Assembly (NCBI RefSeq): GCF_028898845.1
Contig: NZ_CP118574.1
Span: 682,001-746,000, forward strand
Reading direction: 5' to 3'
Source of the DNA: Streptomyces sp. WZ-12
GTDB lineage: Bacteria > Actinomycetota > Actinomycetes > Streptomycetales > Streptomycetaceae
Length of the DNA: 64,000 nucleotides
The notes beneath the pieces are model-generated. The model had not been told where the DNA came from, ran no database searches, and worked only from the letters and a program-made list of their open reading frames with translations. Positions 8,621 through 16,873 of this stretch are shown here, piece by piece (the first letter of the stretch is position 1; each line of letters starts with the position of its first letter). The translations under genes and the position numbers were made by a program.

Positions 8621-9022
8621 TCAAGCGGGCAGTTCCGTGTCGATGACGAAGCTGATTTCGATGACCTGGCCGGGCAAGGTCAGTTCGGTGATGCCCACGA
8701 CCGTGCTGGCCGGGCGGTGGTCGCCGAAGTACCCCAGGTTGCCCTCCGCCGTCGCCGCGGCATTCTGCCGCAGGTTCACCATGTACAGGGTCTGTGAGAC
8801 GACCTGGTTCCGGGCGGCGCCGTAGTGTTCCAGGACCTTGTCCATGTTGGCGTGGGTCTGCTTGAGCTGGGCGGCGAAGTCGCCCGCGTGCAGGATCTCG
8901 CCTGCCGCATCGAACGAGAGCTGTCCGGAGACGTGAACCAGCTCGCCGGACTTGATCGCCTGTGAGTAGCCGAAGTCGCTTTCAGCCGGCACGTCGTAGC
9001 TGAAGACATCAATGGTGGCCAC
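8621..9022 (-). CDS. RidA-family (YjgF/YER057c/UK114) protein
   Basis: The 133-residue protein matches the length and fold of RidA, a trimeric cytosolic enzyme that hydrolyses reactive enamine/imine intermediates from PLP enzymes. Visible family features are VHVSGQLSFDAAGEI near residue 30, the central NMDKVLEHYGA helix and a GITELTLPGQVIEI strand near the end. The canonical substrate-binding arginine in the C-terminal region (R105-type) is not obvious, so it may belong to a RidA subgroup with another role. The GTG start at 9022 follows AAGGG. It is divergent from an HxlR regulator 101 bp away, a common pairing for locally controlled stress enzymes. Confidence 0.85.
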   Translation of the reverse strand: MATIDVFSYDVPAESDFGYSQAIKSGELVHVSGQLSFDAAGEILHAGDFAAQLKQTHANMDKVLEHYGAARNQVVSQTLYMVNLRQNAAATAEGNLGYFGDHRPASTVVGITELTLPGQVIEISFVIDTELPA

Positions 9023-9123
9023 GGTGTTCGCCCTTCCGGTCCGCTCTCTTGTAGTTACTCGGAAACGGTAGGAGAGTGACCGCCGACCTGGAAGAACGCA
9101 CTTTTCGGTGGCTGGGGAACCTG

Positions 9124-9507
9124 ATGGTGACCAAGCAACTGCTCAAAGGTCTGCCCGAGGACGCTGACCTGCGGCGCGCGGACTCCCTGGCGCGGGAGAT
9201 CTTCTCGGACGTCGCCGACAAGTGGGCGCTCCTGATCATCGAGGCGCTCGGCGAGCGCACCCTGCGCTTCAGCGAGCTGCGGAACGAGGTCGAGGGCATC
9301 AGCCACAAGATGCTCACCCAGAACCTGCGCATGCTGGAGCGCAATGGCCTGGTCGACTGCCAGGTGCACCCCACCGTGCCGCCGCGTGTCGAGTACACCC
9401 TCACCGCGCCGGGCCGGGACCTGCGCACCGCGGTCGACGCCATATGCGGCTGGACCCACCAGCACCTGGGTCACATCGAGAGTGCACACGGCCGTTTCGA
9501 CGCCTGA
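9124..9507 (+). CDS. HxlR-family winged-helix regulator
   Basis: The family core is clear: IFSDVADKWALLIIEALGER, RFSELRNEVEGISHKMLTQN, then RLLER-like LRMLERNGLVDC and PPRVEYTLTAPG. From ATG 9124 it has 127 residues, the usual HxlR size, with GGGGA five bases upstream. A GTG at 9076 would add 16 residues but has a badly spaced site. Members are small dimeric DNA-binding proteins, often redox- or aldehyde-responsive. It lies between divergent RidA and a broken cyclodeaminase gene and probably controls the RidA gene. Confidence 0.85.
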   Translation: MVTKQLLKGLPEDADLRRADSLAREIFSDVADKWALLIIEALGERTLRFSELRNEVEGISHKMLTQNLRMLERNGLVDCQVHPTVPPRVEYTLTAPGRDLRTAVDAICGWTHQHLGHIESAHGRFDA

Positions 9508-9558
9508 CGGGCACGCAGCGACACCCTCGCGCGTTGCGCGATTCCTTGACCGATCTCC

Positions 9559-10015
9559 CGCAACCCGCAGCACGCCGAGGACTTCACCCGGCGGGCCTTC
9601 GAGGAACTGGGGGTCGCCGCCCGCGTGGCGCCCCAGGTCCGAGGCGCGCTCAGCGGGCGTGAGGTGGTGATCGTTGCGACCAACAGCACCGAGCCGGTGC
9701 TGGATGCCGAGTGGATCGGCGCGGGCACACACGTGACGACGTTGGGCCCCAAGACGCTGGCTCATCACGAAGTACCCCGCGTGCTGGCGGATCAGGCGCA
9801 CCTTGTCCTCACGGATTCCCGTTCCCAGGCGGCCAGTTGCCCCGAGCCACACCTCGTTGATCCTGATCGGATGGTGGAGCTCGGCGCGCTCCTCGCCGGT
9901 ACGGCGCTCCCATCCGGACCAGCTCAAACCAGGCATCGCTCTTTTGCTCAGTTGGCCTCGCAAGGACGGAGGTTGCCGTCGCCTCGGCACTCTGCGACGC
10001 CATCCCTCAGCGAGG
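9559..10015 (+). pseudogene. Ornithine cyclodeaminase/mu-crystallin family remnant
   Basis: In one frame the DNA reads RNPQHAEDFTRRAFEELGVA, then VIVATNSTEPVLDAEWIGAG and THVTTLGPKT, the NAD-binding half of ornithine cyclodeaminase-type proteins. Near 9950 the homology moves to another frame (ARTEVAVASALCDA-like), showing a frameshift. The N-terminal half is absent and there is no start codon. Its closeness to RidA, which handles imines, suggests the two once belonged together. Confidence 0.65.
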
Positions 10016-10277
10016 GCCACACCCATTGACGATTGGGGCCACGGCCGTGACGTGCAAACGGCCGCCTCGGCGGCGCGGGCGACGTCCGGCCGACACTGAT
10101 ACTGCCCGTCGCCGAGGCGCGGTACGAACTGGGCGTGACGCGCAACTTCCCACTGCTACACCATCAGAGAACTTGGAGACGCCGAGATCCAAGCGGTCCC
10201 AGACCCTACTTGGGTTGATCGACAAGATGAGTACCCGTACCGATGTCCCCCGGCACCGTAATGATCAAGATGGTTCC

Positions 10278-10442
10278 GTGACCACACACGAACCCGATCC
10301 CCAGGCCCCTCAACACCCCGCCCGTGACCGCCAGTCAGCAGAGAAGGCGATGAAGACCATTCTGCTCGTCGCGGCCGTGGCGGGAGGCATCCTCTTTCTC
10401 TACATGGCCCTCATGATCGGCGCCTACGTCGCCTCCAGTTGA
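10278..10442 (+). CDS. Small predicted single-pass membrane protein
   Basis: From GTG 10278 the frame encodes 54 residues: a polar N-terminal half rich in Pro, Gln and Asp, then ILLVAAVAGGILFLYMALMI, one clear membrane span, and a short tail. An upstream ATG at 10227 is possible. No family was recognised, and whether it is expressed is uncertain because surrounding DNA is eroded. Confidence 0.4.
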   Translation: MTTHEPDPQAPQHPARDRQSAEKAMKTILLVAAVAGGILFLYMALMIGAYVASS

Positions 10443-10825
10443 CCCGGGGCCACCCGGTGGGCCCGGAACAGCCGCCCCTGCACACCCCGCGATCAGCCGG
10501 ACAGCTACGCGCGGGAACACCAACAAGGGCGAGCACACCGACACGCACCGGCCGGGCCCGCCAAACCCCTTCAGCAGCCCGGGCTTTCCGCGGAGTCCTG
10601 CCTCGCGCACGGGCAGACGGATCGGCGGAGCTCTCATCGTGGAGACAGTCATCGTCACCGCGTCGGCGTGCCCCACGTCCGATGGTGGCAAGCAGGACCC
10701 CGGGCCCGCCGACTGTTCGGAGCGGGCCGCCGGAGCTGGAAATCCGGGCACCTGGATCGCATGGCCGCATAGGTGGGGTAGGGGTCCTGGAGGAAGCCGG
10801 GGTCCTGCATCGGGTCAGTCATGTT
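10443..10825. other. Intergenic stretch with nothing recognised
   Basis: No frame here shows a convincing start, codon pattern or known motif on either strand. Confidence 0.4.
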
Positions 10826-11113
10826 TCAGGCTCCAAAGTGATGGTTGGGCCAGTGCGGATCCTCCCATCGTGCGGGACCGGTGACTCCGATCAGCCGTAT
10901 GCGGTGAAGCAGATCCTCCGGCACATCCGGGGCGTGGAGGCGCGTAGGGGCGTGACGGACCAGCCATGCTGCGAGTTCGGTGCGCAGCGTGTCTGCGTTC
11001 TCCCATGCGTCCCAGGGGAGTTGGTCTCGCAGCAGGTCGTACTCCCAGTGAGCGGCCGCCGCGGCGGGGTGTCGATCGGCGACCGGGTGGTCGAGGGCCT
11101 CACCAAGGCCACG
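10826..11113 (-). pseudogene. Coding-like segment in frame after the TGA of the next gene, no start codon
   Basis: Reading on after the stop of the 11114-11563 gene, the same frame gives GEALDHPVADRHPAAAAHWE, LLRDQLPWDAWENADTLRTE and GPARWEDPHWPNHHFGA before a TGA at 10826. Composition and third-position GC look like true protein. There is no ATG, GTG or TTG near its beginning in this frame. Either the upstream TGA is a nonsense mutation in a longer gene, or this is a separate gene that lost its start. No family was recognised. Confidence 0.4.
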
Positions 11114-11563
11114 TCAGCGCAGCCGTTCAGTCGCCTGTTCCAGGCCCTTCCTGATCAGCCGCCCGTACTCGTCATCGCCAAGCGCGCCGATCGTTTCCCG
11201 CGCGCGCTGGAGGTGTTCACGAGCCCGATCGAGATCGCCCAGCTTGCGATGACACTCACTCAAGTTCAGGTGCAGCGACGGGTATAGCCCTGCCACCGGA
11301 ACCGGCACCCCGGCTTGCGCGACTCGCGCATCGGTGACCAGGCCGGCGGCCGCCAGCGCTCGCTGGTCCCAGATCAGCTCCTCGTGCGCGTCGTCCTGCA
11401 CATCGGCCATCGCGTGCGCCAGCACGCAGCGCTGCAGAGGATCCCCCTGCTCGCCGCCGATCTCGTCCCAGATCTCTGCGAACTGGCGGCGAGCGGCCTC
11501 CCGCTCGCCGCTGTGGCTGAGCTGCACAGCCTGGCCAATCCGGGTGATCAGCGGATCCATCAT
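11114..11563 (-). CDS. Small tetratricopeptide-like protein
   Basis: From ATG 11563 (GGAAGGA upstream) the protein has 149 residues. Helical pairs typical of tetratricopeptide repeats are visible: SGEREAARRQFAEIWDEIGG, CVLAHAMADVQDDAHEELIW, and LHLNLSECHRKLGDLDRARE followed by HLQRARETIGALGDD. Similar short proteins occur in many Streptomyces with no defined role; a protein-interaction function is inferred from the fold. A longer upstream reading to 11884 is rejected because it runs through a CRISPR-type repeat and a different gene's fragment. Its stop is followed in frame by more coding-like sequence. Confidence 0.7.
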   Translation of the reverse strand: MMDPLITRIGQAVQLSHSGEREAARRQFAEIWDEIGGEQGDPLQRCVLAHAMADVQDDAHEELIWDQRALAAAGLVTDARVAQAGVPVPVAGLYPSLHLNLSECHRKLGDLDRAREHLQRARETIGALGDDEYGRLIRKGLEQATERLR

Positions 11564-11716
11564 CAATCGAGATTCCTTCCCTGCGTCATCTCGCGAGAGC
11601 GACCGTACCGCCGCGCCTGCGACCGAACTTCGGCGGCACCCACGCGAATAGCCTCCCGGCTGATCTCCCAACGGGACAGCACCGCCTGCTGCCCGGCGAG
11701 ACATCCGGCCAACTCG

Positions 11717-11743
11717 AAACACCCCCACGCGCGTGGGGAACAC
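11717..11743 (-). repeat. Solitary type I-E-like CRISPR repeat, copy 2
   Basis: On the minus strand the 27 bases contain TTCCCCACGCG and CGTGGGGGTGTT, 24 of 27 identical to the copy at 3196-3222. Translated by chance in one frame it gives VFPTRVGVF, a peptide well known as an artefact of CRISPR repeats. It lies at the point where a transporter gene fragment ends. No neighbouring repeats or cas genes were found. Confidence 0.6.
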
Positions 11744-11884
11744 CGAGGACCAGTTGCACGGCGCCGGACCGGCGCCCAGGCCGGCCTGTATCGCCGGCGC
11801 AGCCGCCTGGGCGACAGTGATGTTGAGCAGTTGCGCGAAGGTGGCGCTGAGCACCATCGGCAGCGCGAGGCGTCCGCCGCTCAC
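11738..11884 (-). pseudogene. MFS transporter N-terminal fragment
   Basis: From GTG 11884, whose GTGA overlaps the stop of the hydrolase gene, the frame gives LALPMVLSATFAQLLNITVA and APAIQAGLGAGP. These are the first transmembrane segment and following loop of DHA2-type drug exporters. After a one-base shift near 11765 the homology continues as AVQLVLGV and ends at the CRISPR-type repeat. The overlap indicates the exporter was originally translated together with the hydrolase. Confidence 0.6.
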
Positions 11885-12726
11885 GGCAGCAGAGCCGCGG
11901 CGAGCTCACGGGGTCGGGCGGCGAACGGGCTGTGGCTGCCCGGGAGGGTGCGCACGGTGAACGGGTTGCCGGGCATGGCCCGGTCGGCTTCCGCGATCAT
12001 CAGATCCTGCACGGCCGTCGGCAGCGCCCGATCGTCCGCGCAGCGCAGGAAGGTCCGCGGGACGCGCCCCCACCGTTGTGGAGTCACGATGACCGGGGTG
12101 GCGGGCATCGCCAGCGGCAGATCGGGGCTCAGTGCCGAGCGCCAGCGGTCGAAGCGGTCCGCGGGGGTGTCGTGGTAGTGGGTCTGCCGCAGTTCCTCGA
12201 CGTAGGCGGGGTCCTGTGAGAGCGGGTTGATCCGCACGGCGCCCAGTTCCCCGGGGTCGCCGAGGTTGAGGCTCTGGCCCCGTGCCGTGGCGTTCTCGGG
12301 TGAGCCGAGGTAGTCGAAGAACCGGGGCCGTCCGGCGGGCACGAAGGCGGAGACGTAGACGATCTCGTTGACGAGTTCGGGTGCGCGCTCGGTAGCCAGT
12401 GACGCGGGGCCGCCGCCCGCGCTGTGTGCGACGAGCACGACACGACGGTGGTGGCGGGCCTGGCGCAGCGTGTCCAGCACGGCCTCGGCGCTGTCGTCCA
12501 TCGTCACGGTGGCGAGCGCGGACTTCTCGGTCAACAGGCCCGGCTGGCCCGGCTGGAGGTATCCGGTGGGCAGTGGCGCGTCGAAGCCGTGCCCCGGCAG
12601 GTCGATGGCCATGCTCGCGGCACCGAGTGCGGCGAGTGCGCGCTGCGTCGCCGCCCACTGCCCGGAGCCGTGCCAGGCCCCGTGCACGAAGACGAAGACG
12701 GTGTCTGTGAGGGAAAAACCAGTCAT
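11881..12726 (-). CDS. Alpha/beta hydrolase
   Basis: The 281-residue protein starts at ATG 12726 (MTGFSLTDTVFVFVHGAWHG); longer frames upstream overlap the divergent LysR gene and are unlikely. HGAWHG is the oxyanion region, VAHSAGG carries the nucleophile serine, and the C-terminal LPGSHSPFAARP supplies the histidine. This pattern fits the EstC/salicylate-esterase-like group of single-domain hydrolases. It is divergent from a LysR regulator 92 bp away, the usual genetic arrangement for substrate-induced control. A now truncated exporter gene overlapped its end. The substrate is unknown. Confidence 0.8.
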   Translation of the reverse strand: MTGFSLTDTVFVFVHGAWHGSGQWAATQRALAALGAASMAIDLPGHGFDAPLPTGYLQPGQPGLLTEKSALATVTMDDSAEAVLDTLRQARHHRRVVLVAHSAGGGPASLATERAPELVNEIVYVSAFVPAGRPRFFDYLGSPENATARGQSLNLGDPGELGAVRINPLSQDPAYVEELRQTHYHDTPADRFDRWRSALSPDLPLAMPATPVIVTPQRWGRVPRTFLRCADDRALPTAVQDLMIAEADRAMPGNPFTVRTLPGSHSPFAARPRELAAALLP

Positions 12727-12818
12727 GACCGCATTCCATGCAACCCGGCCCCGATTATCCAGCGAAAGATCTGACAAGCTGGCCGACGATACATGTGAGA
12801 TATGGCTGGGAGGCTGAC

Positions 12819-13787
12819 ATGGAGGCGCGGCACCTGCGGTACGCACTGACCCTCGCCGAGCACGCACACTTCGGCCGGGCGGCCGGTGCGCTGGGCATCG
12901 CGCAGCCTCCGCTGTCCAAGCAGATCGCCGACCTGGAACGGGAGGTGGGCACCCGCTTGTTCGATCGCACTCGCCAGGGGGTGTTTCCGACGGCCGCGGG
13001 CACGGCCTTCCTCTCCCGGGCGCGCAGGGCGCTCGACGAGATCGCGGCGGCCGCGGTCGACGCGGCCAGGGCAGCACGCGGCGAGACGGGACGGCTGCGC
13101 CTGGGTTTCATCGCCTCGGCGCTGCTCGAACCCCTGCCGGACGTCCTCGGCCGGTTCGGCCGCGAACGTCCCGAAGTGCGGCTGGAACTGCACGAGATGG
13201 CGACCAGGCGCAGCACGGCCGCGCTCGTCGCCGGCGAACTGGACGTGGCGATCGGCCTCGGCCGGCCAGGGGGCGTCGGGGCCGAGCAGCTGGTATCGGT
13301 CCCGATCGGACACGACCACCTGGTCGCGGTCGTGAGCAGCACGCACCCGTACGCGGGTCAGTCGTCGGTGGACGTGGACCGGCTGCGGCGACAGCCGCTG
13401 ATCATTGCGCAGGAGGAGGACGAGCCCGCCGTCGTCACCGGGCTGCGGACCCTCCTGGGCAAGGACTCCCCGGCGCTCTCCGGCGCGACCGTCGCGAGGG
13501 ACATCCACACCATCATCGGCCTCGCCGCCTGCGGGGTGGGCGTCGGTCTGGGCCCCTCTCGCATGCTGACGGCCCCACGGCGGGGCACGTGGTTCTGCGA
13601 GGTGACCCCGCGCACGCCGCTGCCCGATCTGGTCCTGTCCTTCAGCGCCCGGGACCGTTCCCCGGCACTGAACGCCTTCCTCGACGTCATCCGCAAGAAC
13701 TGCCCCGAGGTCGGTGCCGCGCTCGACCACCGGCTCGGCCCACTCGGACCACAAGAAGAAGGCGGCCGCGACTCGGCCCCTACCTGA
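12819..13787 (+). CDS. LysR-family transcriptional regulator
   Basis: The 322-residue protein begins MEARHLRYALTLAEHAHFGR, then AAGALGIAQPPLSKQIADLE, the classic LysR winged helix-turn-helix. The remainder is a periplasmic-binding-protein-like effector domain (LRLGFIASALLEPLPDVLGR; ELDVAIGLGRPG). ATG 12819 has GGGAGG at 12808-12813. Such regulators usually activate the divergent gene on binding a small effector, here probably the alpha/beta hydrolase. Confidence 0.9.
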   Translation: MEARHLRYALTLAEHAHFGRAAGALGIAQPPLSKQIADLEREVGTRLFDRTRQGVFPTAAGTAFLSRARRALDEIAAAAVDAARAARGETGRLRLGFIASALLEPLPDVLGRFGRERPEVRLELHEMATRRSTAALVAGELDVAIGLGRPGGVGAEQLVSVPIGHDHLVAVVSSTHPYAGQSSVDVDRLRRQPLIIAQEEDEPAVVTGLRTLLGKDSPALSGATVARDIHTIIGLAACGVGVGLGPSRMLTAPRRGTWFCEVTPRTPLPDLVLSFSARDRSPALNAFLDVIRKNCPEVGAALDHRLGPLGPQEEGGRDSAPT

Positions 13788-13925
13788 CTTCGCCTCGCCG
13801 GACGAGTGGGAGAAGTTCACCCCGTTCCTGTGCTTCGGCACCGAGCTCCGCCGCACCGTTGGCACGACTCGTGCTGCCACGCGCGACGTTCCCCGCCACA
13901 GGGTGGGCATCCGGCCGGCCTGCTG
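13788..13925 (+). pseudogene. IS256/mutator-type transposase fragment
   Basis: In the frame ending at 13925 the DNA reads DEWEKFTPFLCFGTELRRTV GTT, resembling the WEKFTPFLxFxxEIRRVxYTTN block before the last catalytic glutamate of mutator-type transposases. The rest is missing or shifted. Confidence 0.45.
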
Positions 13926-14199
13926 ATCGGCCACCGCCGTTTCGGCTGGGCACCCCGCGCGGCAGCCGCGCGCTGGGGCCGCTCTGGCATGCGGTTCCGG
14001 TACTCCGTTGAACTCAACCGGCACCAAAGAAGACAGTCACCCTGCGTACGCGAACCACACGAAGTGATCCAGGAGCAAGGTCCGACCGTCGTCGAGAGCG
14101 CGGTCAGCGAGACCCATGCGCACGGCGCGATGGGACGCCGGCAACCTCTTCGTTGGGAGTATGTCCGGTCGGGCCAGGGCCTGTTGGGCGGTGCGGCGG

Positions 14200-14397
14200 T
14201 CACAGCCAGCCGTTGGCCTCCGCGAGGCGGGCCGCCTCGGCGCGGGTGCGGGCCCGGGTCTTGCCGATCGCCGACGACAGGTGGTTGCGTACGGTGCCCT
14301 GGGACAGCCGGAGCGCCCTGGCGATGTCGGCCACGGTGCCGCCCTCGGCGGCGGCGCGCGGCACGTCCGCCTCGCGGCCGGTCAGTGGGCTCACGTC
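14200..14397 (-). pseudogene. LuxR/NarL-type response regulator, C-terminal HTH fragment
   Basis: The minus frame reads SPLTGREADVPRAAAEGGTV then ADIARALRLSQGTVRNHLSS and AIGKTRARTRAEAARL. This is the LuxR DNA-binding helix-turn-helix of NarL-type regulators near its C-terminus. The receiver domain with the phosphorylated aspartate is not present upstream. The region from 14400 to 14920 holds no other supported gene. Confidence 0.6.
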
Positions 14398-14920
14398 GCC
14401 GGACGGTGCTTCCGCTTCCCGATGTACGGCGCGTTGGCGGCCAACATCCGGCCGTGCGCCTTCTGGGTACTGCCCCGCACAACACGCCGTCCCGTAAGCC
14501 GGTTGCCGGACCGTCAAGCAGTGCTCATGGCCGAGGACCAGTCAAGGCCGAAGCCGGGGGCGAGGCGAAGAGCTCGGAGTCGTCAGTGACGAGGCGAAGT
14601 GCCGGGCGGGCGGGGGTGGATCGCTGGCCGCTGCTCGCGGGGCAGGTCCGCGAGGGCCAGTTCCCAGCTCCTGGTCGTCGTCGGCGTCCTCGAACTCCGT
14701 CTGCTCCGGGGCCGCGGCGGTGGCCGGACGGAGGACGCAAACGGGTCGCGGACCTTGACGCCGAACTGCGGCCCGCATTACCGGCGTTGGTCTCGTCGGA
14801 CGGGCCCGTGATCCGATGCCGTCGTCGAAAGTCCTTTGCCGCCGCCCGAAGGCAACGCCTACGATCGATCATGCGCACGATCGGCACCACAGCGCGATCG
14901 GCACCGATGTCTGAGGAACG

Positions 14921-16330
14921 ATGAGTACGTCGCACGAATCCGTCTGCCGCCTGCTGAGTGGTGAACCGCTCCGGAAGTCGCTGGACACGGCGGATCCCCA
15001 GGCATGGATGGATTTTGATCTAGCGGTGCGGTCACTGCCGTATGTGCAACGGGAGGCACTGCGCTCACTGACCGGGCTGCGCGATCACGCTCGTGGGACG
15101 CTCAGCGAGTCGCAACTGGCCGTCGCCCTGTGCCATCCCGACGGCCGGGTCCGCGAGGCCGCTCTGGAGTGGGCTCCGGCCGTCCCGGCGCTTCTGCCCC
15201 TGGTGGTCATCCGGTCCACGGACTGGGTGGCCCCGGTGCGTGAGGAGGCACGAGAGCTGCTGGCGGATCTGCTACCCGGCGTGGCACGCCAGGCGGTGGT
15301 GCCGTTCACCGCTCTCGTGTTGCGCATGGCCCGTCGTCAGCACGGCGACTTCACGCAGGCGCTGTTGAAGCAGAGCTTCGTGGAAGGGCCACCCGAGGCC
15401 ATCACCGCGCTGCTCACCGGCGGCGACCGCGCCGCGCGTCGGTTCGGCCATCGCATCGCCGTCGAAAGGCAGTTGCTCTCCCCCCTCCAGTTGGCCCGGA
15501 TCGCCGCGTCCGATGACGATGTGGTCGTCCAGAACCTGTGTGCCGAGGCCGCGTTGGCGGCGGTGCGGGAGGGCGCACACGACGAGGTGCTGGAACCCCT
15601 GCTCGGATCGCGGCAGCCGCAGGTCCGCGCCGCAGGCGTGACCGCGCTGCGACGGACGGGGCGCTTCGCACAGGCAGAGCCCTTCCTTCCCGACCGCTCG
15701 GGCGTCGTACGGGCCTGCGCACGCTGGGTCTTGAGGCAGAACGGCATCGATCCGCTGCCGCTCTACCGCGCCCTGTGCGCGGATCCGACCGACGACAACC
15801 TCCCGCCCGGTGCGGCGTTGGGTTTGGCCGAGTGCGGCACCCGCGCGGACGCGGAGCTGTTGTGGCCGCTGATCGGCCACCCCGTCGCCGCGGTGCGTAC
15901 CCGTGCCGTCGCGGGCCTGCGGGTCCTGGGCCTGGCTGATGCGGCGCGGCTACGTCCGCTGGTCGACGACCCCGCGCCGGCCGTGGCCCGCGAGGTGACG
16001 GGCGCCCTGATTCCGGACGCCGACCGGCTGCCCGTGCATTGGCTGGAGTCGAGACTGGCCCCGGAGCGGCCCGCACACACCCGTAGCGCGGCTTTTCGAC
16101 TCCTGTGCGCCCAGGGCGGAGCGGTCGAACTACGGGCCGCACTACTGCTGTTGACCGACCCGAACGTGAAGCTGCGTTTCCGCGCTGAACAAGCTGTACG
16201 TCGTTGGACGCCGTCGCCGACCACCGTGCTCGGCGACCGGGAACTGGCCGCACTCATCGACCGCCATGCACCCGCGCTCGGCCACCAGGCAGCACTGCTC
16301 CTGCGCCGAGAACTGGGCATCCCCAGCTGA
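14921..16330 (+). CDS. HEAT-repeat protein
   Basis: The 469-residue protein consists of repeated helical pairs of about 30 residues, for example HPDGRVREAALEWAPAVPAL, SRQPQVRAAGVTALRRTGRF, HPVAAVRTRAVAGLRVLGLA and DPAPAVAREVTGALIPDA. The spacing of P, R, A and L fits HEAT/PBS-lyase-type repeats. There is no signal peptide or catalytic motif. Such solenoids usually mediate protein-protein contacts; no partner is encoded next to it, and the gene stands alone. The ATG at 14921 is the first in frame, at the end of an eroded stretch. Confidence 0.75.
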   Translation: MSTSHESVCRLLSGEPLRKSLDTADPQAWMDFDLAVRSLPYVQREALRSLTGLRDHARGTLSESQLAVALCHPDGRVREAALEWAPAVPALLPLVVIRSTDWVAPVREEARELLADLLPGVARQAVVPFTALVLRMARRQHGDFTQALLKQSFVEGPPEAITALLTGGDRAARRFGHRIAVERQLLSPLQLARIAASDDDVVVQNLCAEAALAAVREGAHDEVLEPLLGSRQPQVRAAGVTALRRTGRFAQAEPFLPDRSGVVRACARWVLRQNGIDPLPLYRALCADPTDDNLPPGAALGLAECGTRADAELLWPLIGHPVAAVRTRAVAGLRVLGLADAARLRPLVDDPAPAVAREVTGALIPDADRLPVHWLESRLAPERPAHTRSAAFRLLCAQGGAVELRAALLLLTDPNVKLRFRAEQAVRRWTPSPTTVLGDRELAALIDRHAPALGHQAALLLRRELGIPS

Positions 16331-16343
16331 CGCCACCACGACG

Positions 16344-16643
16344 TCACTGCGTCCCGGAGCAGGTGCCCTGGACGGTCACCCAGATGTTGTTGTCGGGGGT
16401 GGTGCCACTGGCCACCACCGTGGAGTAACAGCCGTGCGGGAGCTTGCTGTCCGCGTTCGCCCGGGCACCGCCCAGCGAGCTGCTGACCCCGGTGACGTAG
16501 ACGTAGTAGGTGGCCGAGTCCGCCGTCACCACTCCCCGGCCTGGCGCGGCGGTGGCGGCCGACGCCTGGGCGGCCAGCGCCACCCCGGCCAGCAGGGTCG
16601 CCGCGACCGCGGCGAGCGTGGTTCTCGCGAGCTTTCCGTTCAC
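16344..16643 (-). CDS. Small secreted protein
   Basis: From GTG 16643 (GGGAGGA upstream) the 99-residue protein has a typical Sec signal: NGKLARTTLAAVAATLLAG followed by VALAAQASA, with cleavage likely after ASA near residue 28. The mature part of about 70 residues has a cysteine pair (HGCYSTV and QGTCSGTQ) and YYVYVTGVSSSLGGARANAD. No family was recognised. It lies downstream of and convergent with the HEAT-repeat gene. Confidence 0.7.
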   Translation of the reverse strand: MNGKLARTTLAAVAATLLAGVALAAQASAATAAPGRGVVTADSATYYVYVTGVSSSLGGARANADSKLPHGCYSTVVASGTTPDNNIWVTVQGTCSGTQ

Positions 16644-16794
16644 GGAATCCTCCCGGTCAATACCCCTACGGCGCACGGTAGTTACGCCGCGCGCAGGGAA
16701 TCTCAAGGCCAATTTCACGCGACACAGCAGTCGTTGCGCCATGTGCAGCCACATGTCGTAACTGCCGTCCTAGAGCGGGTGGAAGCCCAGCCCG

Positions 16795-16824
16795 CCCCTG
16801 ACTGTACGTACGTACAGTCAGGGG
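16795..16824. promoter_or_regulatory. Perfect 30-bp palindrome, probable TetR operator
   Basis: The centre reads TGTACGTACGTACA, extended on both sides by GAC/GTC and then CCCCT/AGGGG, so all 30 bases are self-complementary. It is 49 bp upstream of the amidohydrolase ATG, in promoter position. TetR-family regulators bind such palindromes and the TetR gene at 19695 closes the same operon, so self-contained repression is likely. Confidence 0.65.
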
Positions 16825-16873
16825 TTAGGGTGCGGGCAAGGCGGCGGCAGACCCCAGAGAAAGGTTCCGCGAC

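Noticed and set aside
10439..11287. 282-residue plus-strand frame
   Set aside because: Antisense to the tetratricopeptide-like gene and the segment after it; no motif.
3196..11743. CRISPR array
   Set aside because: The two repeat-like units are 8.5 kb apart, with no spacer-repeat periodicity around either one, so no array is called.
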